Shown here piece after piece: positions 49,840 through 58,765 of a stretch of DNA of 64,000 nucleotides. The stretch comes from CAYFWF01 sp964346815. GTDB taxonomy: Bacteria; Acidobacteriota; Aminicenantia; Aminicenantales; Aminicenantaceae. The position numbers were made by a program, and so were the translations under genes. Below the pieces are notes generated by a model, which was not told where the DNA came from, made no database searches, and saw nothing but the letters and a program-made list of their open reading frames with translations. The first letter of the stretch is position 1; each line of letters begins with the position of its first letter. The stretch lies in NCBI GenBank assembly GCA_964346815.1, contig CAYFWF010000003.1:62001-126000 (forward strand). Reading direction: 5' to 3'.

Positions 49840-49908
49840 CGAAATCTCTCGAGACAATGCCGGCGAGAGGCCTTGCTGGAGATTCTGATATGGATTGATT
49901 TGTGAGAA

Positions 49909-51156
49909 ATGTCTGAATCAGCCACCACCTTTCCCCTCCTGGTTTTGCTGCTGGGGGGAGTTCTGATTGCCACCATTTTCATTCGGTCCGGTCTCAGGAA
50001 AATTGGGCTGCCTTCCTTGGTTGGATTTATGGTCCTGGGCCTTTTGGTCAAAATGGCTGATGCCCAGATGGGATTTCTTTCTGAAGATTCAAAAACCATT
50101 TTTGAATTTCTGGCCAACATCGGGATTATCGTCCTGCTCTTCCGGGTCGGTTTGGAGAGCAATTTAAGGGGACTTCTCAGACAGATTCGTCACGCTTGTC
50201 TCATCTGGACAGGAAACATCGTTTTCAGCGGCTTTCTGGGTTTCATAGTCTCTCAGTATTTATTAAAACTGGGGCTCATTACGAGTCTGTTCATCGGAGT
50301 CGCCTTAACCGCGACAAGCGTTGGAGTGTCCATTTCCGTGTGGCAGGAAGAGGGGATGATCAAAACAAAAACTGGAGAGCTGCTGCTGGATGTAGCGGAA
50401 ATGGATGATATTTCCGGAATCATCCTTATGGCCGTGCTTCTTTCCATAGCTCCTGTCTTAATGAAAGCAGGGACCGCATCCATGGGGGAAATTCTCGGCA
50501 AAAAACTGGGCATCATATTTCTGAAGCTGCTTTTATTCGGTGTGTTGTGTTTTCTCTTTTCTCAATATGTTGAAAAGCCGGTCACGAATTTTTTTGGAAA
50601 GTTGAAAAAGTCTCCGGATCCCATGCTGATGGTAGCGGGCTTTGGCATCATCATTGCAGCTGTGGCCGGATTGCTCGGCTTTTCCCTGGCTATGGGCGCA
50701 TTCTTCGCCGGCATAGTTTTCAGCAGGGATCCGAAAGCCGTGAAGCTGGATTCTTCCTTTGGAGCTCTCTATGACCTCTTCGTTCCTTTTTTCTTCATAG
50801 GAATAGGTCTGAATGTCGGGATGAAAGGCCTGACTTCCGGCTTGGGTTTGGGTGTGATTCTCCTCACTGTTGCTGTGGTCGGAAAATTGATCGGGAACGG
50901 AGTCCTCTCGCTGAAAATTACGGGATGGATGAGAGCTGTCCTGCTCAGTGTGAGTATGGTGCCCAGGGCAGAGATAGCAATGGTTATCATGCAGAGGGGT
51001 TATCAATTCGGGGATTGGGCCGTCTCAGAGGAAGTGTATTCATCGATGGTTTTTGTTTCCCTGGGAACATGTGTTCTCGCGCCAGTTGTCCTCAGGCTTT
51101 TATTGAAGTATTGGAATCTTCCTGAAGAACAAGCCGATGATTCCAATTCAGGTTAA
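49909..51156 (+). CDS. Cation/proton antiporter (CPA2/KefB-type)
   Basis: A 415-residue membrane protein with about twelve helices of the sodium/hydrogen exchanger family. Typical are IIVLLFRVGLESNL, VALTATSVGVSISVW, the AEMDDISGIILMAVLL helix with Asp pair at the ion site, AGIVFSRDPKAVKLDS, and VPRAEIAMVIMQRGY near the C-terminus. It exchanges Na+ or K+ for H+. No regulatory RCK domain is attached, but a TrkA-C protein is encoded 560 nt downstream. The RBS is weak. Confidence 0.9.
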   Translation: MSESATTFPLLVLLLGGVLIATIFIRSGLRKIGLPSLVGFMVLGLLVKMADAQMGFLSEDSKTIFEFLANIGIIVLLFRVGLESNLRGLLRQIRHACLIWTGNIVFSGFLGFIVSQYLLKLGLITSLFIGVALTATSVGVSISVWQEEGMIKTKTGELLLDVAEMDDISGIILMAVLLSIAPVLMKAGTASMGEILGKKLGIIFLKLLLFGVLCFLFSQYVEKPVTNFFGKLKKSPDPMLMVAGFGIIIAAVAGLLGFSLAMGAFFAGIVFSRDPKAVKLDSSFGALYDLFVPFFFIGIGLNVGMKGLTSGLGLGVILLTVAVVGKLIGNGVLSLKITGWMRAVLLSVSMVPRAEIAMVIMQRGYQFGDWAVSEEVYSSMVFVSLGTCVLAPVVLRLLLKYWNLPEEQADDSNSG

Positions 51157-51167
51157 AATATCTTCAT

Positions 51168-51188
51168 TTGTCCTGTGATACAGGAAAA
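51168..51188. promoter_or_regulatory. Activator site upstream of the TrkA-C/CopB unit
   Basis: TTGTCCTGT-GAT-ACAGGAAAA; the left arm is 9 of 9 to the consensus and the right arm 7 of 9. Its centre (51178) is 87 bp upstream of the -24 GG at 51265. Confidence 0.65.
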
Positions 51189-51263
51189 AATCCCGGTTGA
51201 GAGAACAATTCTTTCCTATATTTAATGCCCTATGATCCCAAAATAATCAGCCGGATTTTCATT

Positions 51264-51279
51264 TGGCATATTTCTTGTA
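51264..51279 (+). promoter_or_regulatory. Sigma-54-type -24/-12 promoter for the TrkA-C/CopB unit
   Basis: TGGCAT-ATTTC-TTGT with GG at 51265-51266 and -12 G at 51277. The expected start near 51290 places the gene start at ATG 51299, not at an earlier in-frame codon. Confidence 0.65.
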
Positions 51280-51298
51280 TTGCATGTATATTAAAAAG

Positions 51299-51691
51299 AT
51301 GAATCTGGCATTTTTACAATTCTTGACAGCATTTATCATTGCCTTGATTATCAGCCTCATCTTTGCCATTGGATTTCGGGGAAGAAATCTGTGGCTTAAT
51401 TTTGTATTCTTTTTCTCGATTATTTTCTTGATTACCTGGGCAGGCGGAATTTGGCTGACCCCCTTCGGACCCTCGATCAAAGGAGTTTATTTGTTTCCTT
51501 TTTTGGTGGTAGCTGTCCTGATAGCCCTTTTTCTGGCAGCGGCCGTGTCAACTCAGAAACCGAGACCGAATAAGGAGCAAAACCAAGAAAGAGAGGTCAT
51601 GAGACTTGCTCCAGAGGCTGTTTTTGGAGCCTTTTTTTGGGCTTTGATCATCCTCTTGTTTTTGGCCGTGGTAGCCAAATACGCCTGGTAG
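51299..51691 (+). CDS. Small integral membrane protein, unknown function
   Basis: A 130-residue protein with four predicted transmembrane helices (FLQFLTAFIIALIISLIFAI; WLNFVFFFSIIFLITWAGGI; VYLFPFLVVAVLIALFLAAA; FGAFFWALIILLFLAVVA). A polar loop with Lys/Arg/Asn/Glu separates helices 3 and 4. No family is recognised. The start is set by the -24/-12 promoter at 51264-51279; ATG 51284 would lie upstream of the expected transcript start. It opens a unit with the TrkA-C protein (25 nt later), CopB-type ATPase and pterin dehydratase. Confidence 0.7.
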   Translation: MNLAFLQFLTAFIIALIISLIFAIGFRGRNLWLNFVFFFSIIFLITWAGGIWLTPFGPSIKGVYLFPFLVVAVLIALFLAAAVSTQKPRPNKEQNQEREVMRLAPEAVFGAFFWALIILLFLAVVAKYAW

Positions 51692-51716
51692 GCCTGTTGA
51701 GGAGCGACGCAAAAGA

Positions 51717-52478
51717 ATGGTGGCGATTGTTTCTCTGCTACTTATCGTGTCTCTATCCATCTTAATAACCCGAATCGCTACAGTTGCGCTGACTCATACA
51801 GGGATTTCTCGACAGAGTGCGAAATTCCAGGCACGTTCGGCTTTCAGCGGTGTCGGTTTCACCACCAGCGAATCTGAACAAATGGTCAATCATCCTGTGC
51901 GCCGGAAAATACTCTTGATTTTGATGCTGCTCGGAAATGCAGGGATCGTGACGGCAGTGACCAGCTTGATTTTGACCTTTGTGGATTTGAAAGGATCTTC
52001 TGCGGCTACCTTAAGAGTAGGTATATTGGCAGCTGGACTTATCGCTCTCTGGGGAGTCGCTTCCAGCAAATGGCTGGACCGTCATCTCTCCGAGCTCATC
52101 AGCAAGATACTTAGTCGATACACCAAACTCGACGTGAAGGACTATGCCGGCCTTCTGCATCTCAGCGGCGAGTACAGGATTTCAGAGATGAGGGTTCGAG
52201 CAGATGACTGGATGGCCAACAATAGCCTGAAAAAGTTGAAACTGCGTGATGAAGGAGTCATGGTTTTAGGGATCGCCAGAGAGAATGGAGCTTATATCGG
52301 GGCACCGAAGGGTCCGACCGAGATCAAACCAAATGACACCCTGATTTTGTACGGCCGGGCTTCGGCTTTTGAAAACCTGGATGTGAGGAAGAAAGGAAGC
52401 CGGGGAGACCAGGAACATAAAGATGCGGTGGATGAACAGAAAAGGATCGCCGAGAAGGAAAAGGAAGAGGAGAGATAG
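51717..52478 (+). CDS. Membrane protein with TrkA-C (RCK_C) domain
   Basis: A 253-residue protein. Three N-terminal membrane helices surround FSGVGFTTSESE, a short segment like the pore-loop region of K+ channels and transporters. Residues 140-225 form a TrkA-C/RCK_C domain (YRISEMRVRADDWMAN, KLRDEGVMVLGIARENG, IKPNDTLILYGRA). The C-terminus is a charged coiled coil. RCK_C domains bind nucleotides, including c-di-AMP in some transporters. It may gate ion flow or support the antiporter at 49909. It ends directly at the CopB gene start. Confidence 0.8.
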   Translation: MVAIVSLLLIVSLSILITRIATVALTHTGISRQSAKFQARSAFSGVGFTTSESEQMVNHPVRRKILLILMLLGNAGIVTAVTSLILTFVDLKGSSAATLRVGILAAGLIALWGVASSKWLDRHLSELISKILSRYTKLDVKDYAGLLHLSGEYRISEMRVRADDWMANNSLKKLKLRDEGVMVLGIARENGAYIGAPKGPTEIKPNDTLILYGRASAFENLDVRKKGSRGDQEHKDAVDEQKRIAEKEKEEER

Positions 52479-54488
52479 ATGGAACACAAAAATCATGGGA
52501 AGAAAAACCATCAGGAGCATGGTGATCACACATATCATCATGCGCACATGATCCAGGACTTCAGAAAGAGATTCTGGCTCTCTCTGGCAGGAACCGTTCC
52601 GGTTTTGGCCCTTTCCCCGCTCATCCAGTCTTTCCTGGGATTCCAACTTGCATTTATAGGGGACAAGTACATCCTTTTCGGCATCTCAGCCTTTATCTAC
52701 TTTTTCGGAGGGTGGCCTTTTCTCAAGGGAATGGTGGGTGAATTCAGGAAAAAGCAGCCCGGAATGATGACCCTTATAGCGTTGGCCATCACGGTTGCAT
52801 TCGGATACAGCAGCCTGGTGGTCTTCGGACTGCAGGGAAAGGTCTTTTTCTGGGAGCTGGTCACATTGATCGACGTGATGCTTTTGGGACATTGGATCGA
52901 GATGCGCTCGGTCATGGGCGCTTCCCGTGCCCTCGAGGAACTGGCAAAACTTCTCCCCTCCGAGGCTCACTTGATCGCCGATGATGGATCGGTTCGGGAT
53001 GTGAAGCTGGATGAACTGAAGAAGGGGAATAAGGTTCTGGTCAAGCCTGGAGAGAAGATTCCAGTGGATGGGAAAATCATAAAGGGAGAAACAGAAATCG
53101 ATGAGTCCATGATAACGGGCGAGTCTAAACCGGTGGCCAAAGCCAAAGATGATAAGGTTATCGGCGGATCTGTGAACACCACAGGATCCTTGACTGTAGA
53201 GGTATCTCAGACAGGGGAGGATTCCTATCTTTCCCAGGTTGTAGAAATGGTCAGAAAAGCAGGAGAGAGTAAGTCCAGGGCCCAGGATTTTGCTGACAAG
53301 GCAGCCTTTTGGCTGACAGTGGTTGCTGTTACCGTAGGATCTGTTACCCTTGGCTCTTGGCTGATTTTTGGAAAGGAATTCGTTTTTGCCTTGGAACGGA
53401 TGGTTACTGTGATGGTCATCACCTGCCCTCATGCGCTGGGGCTGGCCATTCCGCTGGTTATCGCCGTGATCACTGCACTTTCCGCGAAGAATGGGCTGCT
53501 GATACGCAACAGAACAGCTTTTGAAAGCGCCCTGCATCTGGATACAATCGTGTTCGACAAAACCGGAACCTTGACCAGAGGAGAGTTCGGAGTCTCCGAT
53601 GTGATTTCACTGGGAAATTGGAGCCAGAAAGAGGTTTTAAGCCGCGCTGCATCCATCGAAAAGGAATCCGAACACAGCATTGCCAGGGGGATCTTAGAAA
53701 AGGCTCAAGAAGATGAACTTGATCTCCGTGAGATCGAACATTTCGAAGCCCTCCCGGGCAAAGGAGCTAAAGCCCGTATCGATGGCAAAGAAATCCTCGT
53801 CGGGAACACATCACTTCTGGAGGAAGCGGAACATGTTTCAGATGAGCAGAGGAAGAAAATCGACAGGGTCAGTTCTCAGGGGATGACCACGGTCATTGTT
53901 CTATCGGATAAAAAACTGGAAGGGCTCATCGGCCTTTCGGATATAATACGGGAAGAATCCAGAAAAGCGGTGAGAGAACTGAAAGACTTGGGTTACCAGA
54001 TCGCGATGATCACGGGAGACAATCAGGAAACGGCAAGATCCGTAGCTGACGAGCTGGGAATCGATAAATATTTCGCAGAAGTCTTGCCCGACGAAAAATC
54101 TGAGAAGATCAAAGAGCTTCAAAACGAGGGGAAAAAAGTCGCCATGGTGGGAGACGGCGTCAATGATGCGCCGGCTCTTGCCCAGGCCGATGTGGGAATA
54201 GCCATCGGTGCCGGCACAGATGTGGCTGTTGAGACCGCTGACGTGATCCTGGTAGAAAACGATCCAAAGGATGTGGTGGACATTATCTCCTTGTCCAGGG
54301 TGACTCGAAAGAAGATGAAACAAAATCTGGCTTGGGCAACCGGTTACAATGTCGTTGCCATCCCGCTGGCCGCTGGAGTTTTGTATGACTATGGGATTGT
54401 CCTTGCCCCTGCTGTCGGAGCTCTGGTCATGTCCTTGAGCACGGTGATCGTGGCCATCAATGCTAAGCTGATAAAATACAAAAGATAG
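52479..54488 (+). CDS. copB: CopB-type P1B ATPase (CPH motif)
   Basis: A 669-residue P1B ATPase. The N-terminus is His-rich (NHGKKNHQEHGDHTYHHAH), the actuator has TGES (MITGESKPVAK), the ion motif in M6 is TCPHALGLAIP, the phosphorylation site is DKTGTLT, and the hinge is MVGDGVNDAPAL. The CPH motif is typical of CopB-type pumps (group P1B-3), which export Cu(I)/Ag(I) or Cu(II). No heavy-metal-associated CxxC domain is present, as usual for this group. It shares a transcript with TrkA-C and the membrane protein; its presence in a -24/-12-driven unit links metal export to the stress set. Confidence 0.93.
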   Translation: MEHKNHGKKNHQEHGDHTYHHAHMIQDFRKRFWLSLAGTVPVLALSPLIQSFLGFQLAFIGDKYILFGISAFIYFFGGWPFLKGMVGEFRKKQPGMMTLIALAITVAFGYSSLVVFGLQGKVFFWELVTLIDVMLLGHWIEMRSVMGASRALEELAKLLPSEAHLIADDGSVRDVKLDELKKGNKVLVKPGEKIPVDGKIIKGETEIDESMITGESKPVAKAKDDKVIGGSVNTTGSLTVEVSQTGEDSYLSQVVEMVRKAGESKSRAQDFADKAAFWLTVVAVTVGSVTLGSWLIFGKEFVFALERMVTVMVITCPHALGLAIPLVIAVITALSAKNGLLIRNRTAFESALHLDTIVFDKTGTLTRGEFGVSDVISLGNWSQKEVLSRAASIEKESEHSIARGILEKAQEDELDLREIEHFEALPGKGAKARIDGKEILVGNTSLLEEAEHVSDEQRKKIDRVSSQGMTTVIVLSDKKLEGLIGLSDIIREESRKAVRELKDLGYQIAMITGDNQETARSVADELGIDKYFAEVLPDEKSEKIKELQNEGKKVAMVGDGVNDAPALAQADVGIAIGAGTDVAVETADVILVENDPKDVVDIISLSRVTRKKMKQNLAWATGYNVVAIPLAAGVLYDYGIVLAPAVGALVMSLSTVIVAINAKLIKYKR

Positions 54489-54518
54489 AATGTTTTTCTC
54501 CCGATAAGGAGGGAAAGA

Positions 54519-54863
54519 ATGGAATCCCTAAAAAGCGCGAAATGCGTACCCTGCAGAGGGGATGAACCGCCCGCTTCGCTCAAAGAAATTCAAAAAATCA
54601 GACCTCAGATTCCGGATTGGGCGGTCAAGGAACGCCAAGGTGTCACACGGCTGGAGCGTACATTCACGTTCAAAAATTTTAGAGAAGCTCTTCGTTTTAC
54701 GGACAAAGTCGGGGAAATTGCCGAGGAAGAAGGCCACCATCCTGTCATCGTCACTCAGTGGGGCAAAGTCAAAGTTTCCTGGTGGACCCATAAAATTAAA
54801 GGGCTTCACCGAAACGACTTTATTATGGCAGCCAAGACGGACGAGACTTATGATTCAGTTTAG
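54519..54863 (+). CDS. 4a-hydroxytetrahydrobiopterin dehydratase (PCD/DCoH)
   Basis: A 114-residue PCD. The active-site motif EEEGHHPVI carries the paired His, and the later VSWWTHKIKGLHRNDFIMAAKTD segment, given here by its halves WWTHK and GLHRNDF, is conserved. It dehydrates 4a-hydroxy-tetrahydrobiopterin in pterin recycling; in bacteria lacking phenylalanine hydroxylase it may act in molybdopterin or other pathways. RBS AAGGAGG lies before the ATG. Its stop overlaps the end of the opposing plsY remnant. Confidence 0.9.
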   Translation: MESLKSAKCVPCRGDEPPASLKEIQKIRPQIPDWAVKERQGVTRLERTFTFKNFREALRFTDKVGEIAEEEGHHPVIVTQWGKVKVSWWTHKIKGLHRNDFIMAAKTDETYDSV

Positions 54864-55078
54864 AAAGAGATTGTCCCTTTGGAAAGGTCGAAAACCACTG
54901 TAATTACAGCTGGTCCCAGTCCCATAAGGCGAAAGACGTTTCTGGTGCCCGCATTCCCGCTTGCCTCTTCACGGATGTCGATTCCCATCAGAATCTTGCC
55001 TAGAAAATAGGCCGGTAGAATGGATCCTAGCAAGCAGCCGATGAGAATGGTGAGAATTCCTGGCCACATGGGACTCAT
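54860..55078 (-). pseudogene. plsY: plsY remnant (N-terminal third of glycerol-3-phosphate acyltransferase)
   Basis: Only 72 residues of a normally about 200-residue PlsY. It keeps the first helix and motif (LLGSILPAYFLGKIL), the SGNAGTRNVFR motif, and DLSKG, then ends. The missing part cannot be found in other frames because DNA downstream belongs to the pterin dehydratase gene, whose stop it overlaps. The break therefore looks like an old rearrangement or deletion. Lacking the third motif and catalytic loops, it cannot acylate glycerol-3-phosphate. It lies 12 nt downstream of the C45-type hydrolase on the same strand. Confidence 0.75.
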
Positions 55079-55090
55079 TCCAGATTGAGA

Positions 55091-56788
55091 TTATCTCTCG
55101 AATAACTCATTGAAGTGGAAATCTTTCCAATTCATATAGGGAGCGTCCCACATGTTGGTCTTCAGGTCATCGACAGCGATAAGAATACGGAGTTCATTGG
55201 CGAGAAAAATAACAGAATATTCTGTTGTTCCATGGGCAACTTGCTGCAGAAGCCTCACAGCCTCATCGAATCCCGGGGATATGCCTCGGCGGGACCATGC
55301 TTCCAGTGTGTGCATGCTGGTTTCATACCTCCAGCGGGAAGAAAAAGAGATGGGCCTGCCCAAGGACTCATCGGGCCGGTTGGGTTTATAGCCATAAATG
55401 AGATGGTGGTTCGAAGCCATAATGTTGTGGGGATCTGCAGGCCTGACTTCTGTGGGAGTTCGTATGGCAAAGCCGGTGCGGCCGCCCTCGTAGACAAAAG
55501 CCGGCACTTCTTGTCCCTTGAAAGGGACAGCCCAAAGGATGATCGAACCGGCTGATGTGATTCCACCTGTCGAACAGGCAAACGGCTCCATCATCTTGAG
55601 AACGCTTTCTGGAGAAGCCTCCCCTCCTTGTTTTTCCAGAATGACCCGCTGAATCCAGGAACATGGGACGATTCCGTCCGGAACAGGACCAGGGCCGGAG
55701 CCTCCGGCGTTTTCCATACTGTAAAGGCCCTCCTCGTTGATGCCCGAAATGGTGCCCACGAATCCGGGCCACATGGTCGAGATCCAGCGTCTACGACCCG
55801 GTTCAGAGGGATCTATTGCATAAATGAGAAAATGGCTGACCGTGACCTTTCTGACATCGCATTCCCCATCCATGTTTCTCGCCGCGATCAGATGGCTGTC
55901 GTGCACGCTTCCTTCTGTTTGCGACTCCCAGAAGGCGAATTGGGTACAGTTCGAGGGATTAGCTCCTGGAAAGGCCGCTCGTCTCTCGATATAGGCATTG
56001 ATGGCCAGCAAGTCGGTTCTGTTGAAATCGCGTCCCAGAGCTTCCACGCGCATATCCATACCAGAAGAAAGCATACCTTTGATGACGGAATCACACTCCT
56101 TCAGGAATTCGGAAGGATAGTTGAAACGGCCCTCCAGAAAAGGAACGAAAATGTCCTGATAACGTTTTGCCGAACGCCAGCTGTCTTCGATGATGTAGAA
56201 TTCAAAAAAGTCGATGATCTGCTTTCCCACCAGATAACCGTGAGCAAAACCCCGTTCCTCTGGAGTTCCCCAGAGATGCAAGACCGGAAGCCCTTTCATC
56301 CAGCGAAGGGCCCCGTGTTCGACAGTTTTATTTTCTTCGGGAAATCCCGATGGCACACGGAGCCTGAAATCACAATCGGCCGCATCGGATTGGGTGAGAT
56401 CGATCGGATCCCAACTTCCGCCACGTGTGGAGGCGAACCAGCCGAAAGGCTCAGGAGGATCGAATCCTACCTCACCGTTTTCATCGGAATCGATGAAGGC
56501 TAGAACCGAGTAATGACCAGGAACCAAACCATCAAATGTGTAGCTGCCCGGTTTTTCGAGTCTAAGAGTCTGGAGGGACGAGGCATCACCATATATATCT
56601 CTCTTGCTGAGCCTGTGGACCCGGCCTTCGGAAGAAACAGGCAGTTTGTACAGATTGACGACCGCCCTTCCTGATTGATCTCCTTCGTAAACCAAAAGAC
56701 CGGATATCGATCTCGTCTCCGTTCTGATTCCCCCACAGTTCAAAACAAAAAGGAATAGCAGGGCTGCAGTCGATGTGCGTTTTATCAT
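55091..56788 (-). CDS. C45/acyltransferase-type Ntn hydrolase, lipoprotein-like
   Basis: A 565-residue protein with signal peptide and lipobox-like LFVLNC. A small Ig/CarboxypepD-like N-terminal part (SYTFDGLVPGHYSVLAFIDSD) carries VPGHY and is followed from about residue 150 by a C45/AAT-type Ntn hydrolase: LWGTPEERGFAHGYLVGKQI, the candidate nucleophile Cys in NPSNCTQFAFW, AARNMDGECD and GFVGTISGINEEGL. Such enzymes cut amide bonds of acyl substrates or lysosomal-like phospholipase B-type lipids. It is anchored at the envelope. RBS GGAGGG fits ATG 56788. Its next gene is the plsY remnant. Confidence 0.8.
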   Translation of the reverse strand: MIKRTSTAALLFLFVLNCGGIRTETRSISGLLVYEGDQSGRAVVNLYKLPVSSEGRVHRLSKRDIYGDASSLQTLRLEKPGSYTFDGLVPGHYSVLAFIDSDENGEVGFDPPEPFGWFASTRGGSWDPIDLTQSDAADCDFRLRVPSGFPEENKTVEHGALRWMKGLPVLHLWGTPEERGFAHGYLVGKQIIDFFEFYIIEDSWRSAKRYQDIFVPFLEGRFNYPSEFLKECDSVIKGMLSSGMDMRVEALGRDFNRTDLLAINAYIERRAAFPGANPSNCTQFAFWESQTEGSVHDSHLIAARNMDGECDVRKVTVSHFLIYAIDPSEPGRRRWISTMWPGFVGTISGINEEGLYSMENAGGSGPGPVPDGIVPCSWIQRVILEKQGGEASPESVLKMMEPFACSTGGITSAGSIILWAVPFKGQEVPAFVYEGGRTGFAIRTPTEVRPADPHNIMASNHHLIYGYKPNRPDESLGRPISFSSRWRYETSMHTLEAWSRRGISPGFDEAVRLLQQVAHGTTEYSVIFLANELRILIAVDDLKTNMWDAPYMNWKDFHFNELFER

Positions 56789-56953
56789 TCTTATTCCCTC
56801 CTAATTTTCGCTTTATTCCGCATTTATTTCCGCTGACACCTTGGATTGAATGTATCACAGTCAAAGCAGTAAGTTCAACGGTATCGCTTAAATGATCTGG
56901 AGTGTGGAAAAATTTAGGGCGTCCTGCCAACTATCTAAGGCAAATCCGAGAGT

Positions 56954-58732
56954 CTATTCCTTGTAGAGGGATTCGATCACATTTTTGTATTTCTCTTCTA
57001 CGATATTTCTCCTTACTTTCAAAGTGGGAGTGATCTCCTCCTCGCCTATATCAAAGTCTCTTTCCAGAAGGGCTATTTTCTTGATTTTTTCATATGGAGC
57101 CAAAGCCGAGGTGCTCTTCTCGACCTGCTCAAAAACCAAATCAATGATTTCCTCTTTGGCGATGAGGTCTTTGGTATCTTCAAAGCTGATATTCTGGTCT
57201 TCTGCGTATTCTTTAATCTTTTCAAACTCGGGGACGATAAGAGCAGATATAAATCTTCTTCTATCTCCGAGAACCACAGCATTTGTTATATATGGATTTC
57301 TTTTGAGGATATTTTCAATGGGTTGAGGAGCCACATTTTTTCCTCCGGCAGTGATAATCAGATCTTTTTTTCTGTCTGTGACCACTAAATAACCCTCTTG
57401 ATCCAAATGACCAATATCCCCGGTGCAGAGCCATCCGTCCTTCAAGACTTCTTCTGTCTCCTCTTTCATTTTGTAATATCCTTTCATCACATTTGGTCCT
57501 CGGACCAATATTTCGCCATCATCAGCTATTTTGACTTCTGTTCCTGGGATAGGTTTCCCCACAGTCCCGAACTTCAGTGTTTCATAAGTTGTGATTGTGG
57601 TAACCGGAGACGTTTCTGTCAATCCATAGGCTTCTAAGACAACCATTCCCGTCGCAAAAAACAGCTCTGCGATTTCCTTAGATAAAGGAGCTCCACCCGA
57701 GACAAAGAATTTGATCCTTCCGCCTGTGATCTCGGTAATCCTGGAGAGAACAAGCTTATGAGCCAGATCATTCTTGATTCGCAAGCTCAAGGAGATAGGC
57801 TGCTTGAGTATCCGTTTAAGGGTGTGATCTTTTCCCACATCCAGAGCCCAGAAAAAAAGTTTCTTTTTCCAGGGAGGGCTTGAAAGCACATTATCCATGA
57901 CTTTGGAGTAGACTTTCTCGAATACCCTAGGCACACTCACCATGATTTGGGGTCTCACTTCCGACAAGTTTTCGACCAAGGTCTCGATACTCTCTGCATA
58001 AGCGATGGTGGTTCCTCGATGGAGATAGCCCAGAGTAGCGATTTTTTCCATAATATGAGATAACGGACAAAAGGAAAGCGCTGTATCTTTAGAGGAAAAT
58101 TCGATTATGGAGGTCAGCGTGGTGCAGTTGCTTGCCAAATTGCTGTGGGTGAGAATCACTCCCTTAGGGACTCCGGTCGTCCCGGAGGTATATATGATGG
58201 TTGCGATATCGTCGGGTCTTACCGCCAGGGACATTCTTTCGAAGAGTCCGGGATCATCTTGATTCATCCTTTTTCCGCGTTCTCCGATCTCCTCGAAAGT
58301 GAACACGCCTTGCGGGGCCTCTGATGAAAAGGTGATATAGGAGTTGACATTTTTCAATTCGTTCTTAACGGTTTCAATCTTCTTCCATAGCTCTGGAGTC
58401 GAGAATACGACGACTGTGGCGTCAGAATTGTTTATGATATACCGGATTTGTTCGGGTACCAGAGGTGTGTGAACCGGGACGGTTATTCCCCCCAGGCAAA
58501 TGGTGCCAAAATCGGTCATCACCCATTCTGGCCTGTTTTCGGATAAGATTATGAGCTTGTCGTTCGGTTTGAACCCCATAGAATTGAGTCCTAACGAGAA
58601 GCGCCTCACTTTCTCGCCGAACTCTTGCGTGGAAATAGGAACATACTTTCCTTCTTTTTTGTGCAGAATAAAATCATCCTTAGGATAAGATTTTAAGGTA
58701 TTGAACAAAAGCTGATTGAGAGTTTCGATCAT
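56954..58732 (-). CDS. Long-chain acyl-CoA synthetase (AMP-forming)
   Basis: A 592-residue ANL-superfamily ligase of the FadD15/long-chain type. Visible are the P-loop-like YTSGTTGVPKGV, YGLTETSP, a C-terminal hinge with YLVVTDRKKDLI, and the catalytic Lys region PTLKVRRN near the end. It activates fatty acids with ATP and CoA through acyl-AMP. It lies 33 nt downstream of the Ser/Thr kinase gene and may be cotranscribed with it. A role in fatty-acid use or lipid recycling fits the nearby hydrolases. Confidence 0.92.
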   Translation of the reverse strand: MIETLNQLLFNTLKSYPKDDFILHKKEGKYVPISTQEFGEKVRRFSLGLNSMGFKPNDKLIILSENRPEWVMTDFGTICLGGITVPVHTPLVPEQIRYIINNSDATVVVFSTPELWKKIETVKNELKNVNSYITFSSEAPQGVFTFEEIGERGKRMNQDDPGLFERMSLAVRPDDIATIIYTSGTTGVPKGVILTHSNLASNCTTLTSIIEFSSKDTALSFCPLSHIMEKIATLGYLHRGTTIAYAESIETLVENLSEVRPQIMVSVPRVFEKVYSKVMDNVLSSPPWKKKLFFWALDVGKDHTLKRILKQPISLSLRIKNDLAHKLVLSRITEITGGRIKFFVSGGAPLSKEIAELFFATGMVVLEAYGLTETSPVTTITTYETLKFGTVGKPIPGTEVKIADDGEILVRGPNVMKGYYKMKEETEEVLKDGWLCTGDIGHLDQEGYLVVTDRKKDLIITAGGKNVAPQPIENILKRNPYITNAVVLGDRRRFISALIVPEFEKIKEYAEDQNISFEDTKDLIAKEEIIDLVFEQVEKSTSALAPYEKIKKIALLERDFDIGEEEITPTLKVRRNIVEEKYKNVIESLYKE

Positions 58733-58765
58733 TTTGTCCCCCTATCACTGCCCATCGATCGCTCT

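Noticed and set aside
49871..49891. GG and GC pair before the cation antiporter resembling a -24/-12 promoter
   Set aside because: The spacing is 11 rather than 10 nt and no upstream palindrome is present.
54865..54885. ATTGTCCCTTTGG, similar to the MITE end
   Set aside because: The match stops after a few bases and no partner repeat or duplication is found near it.
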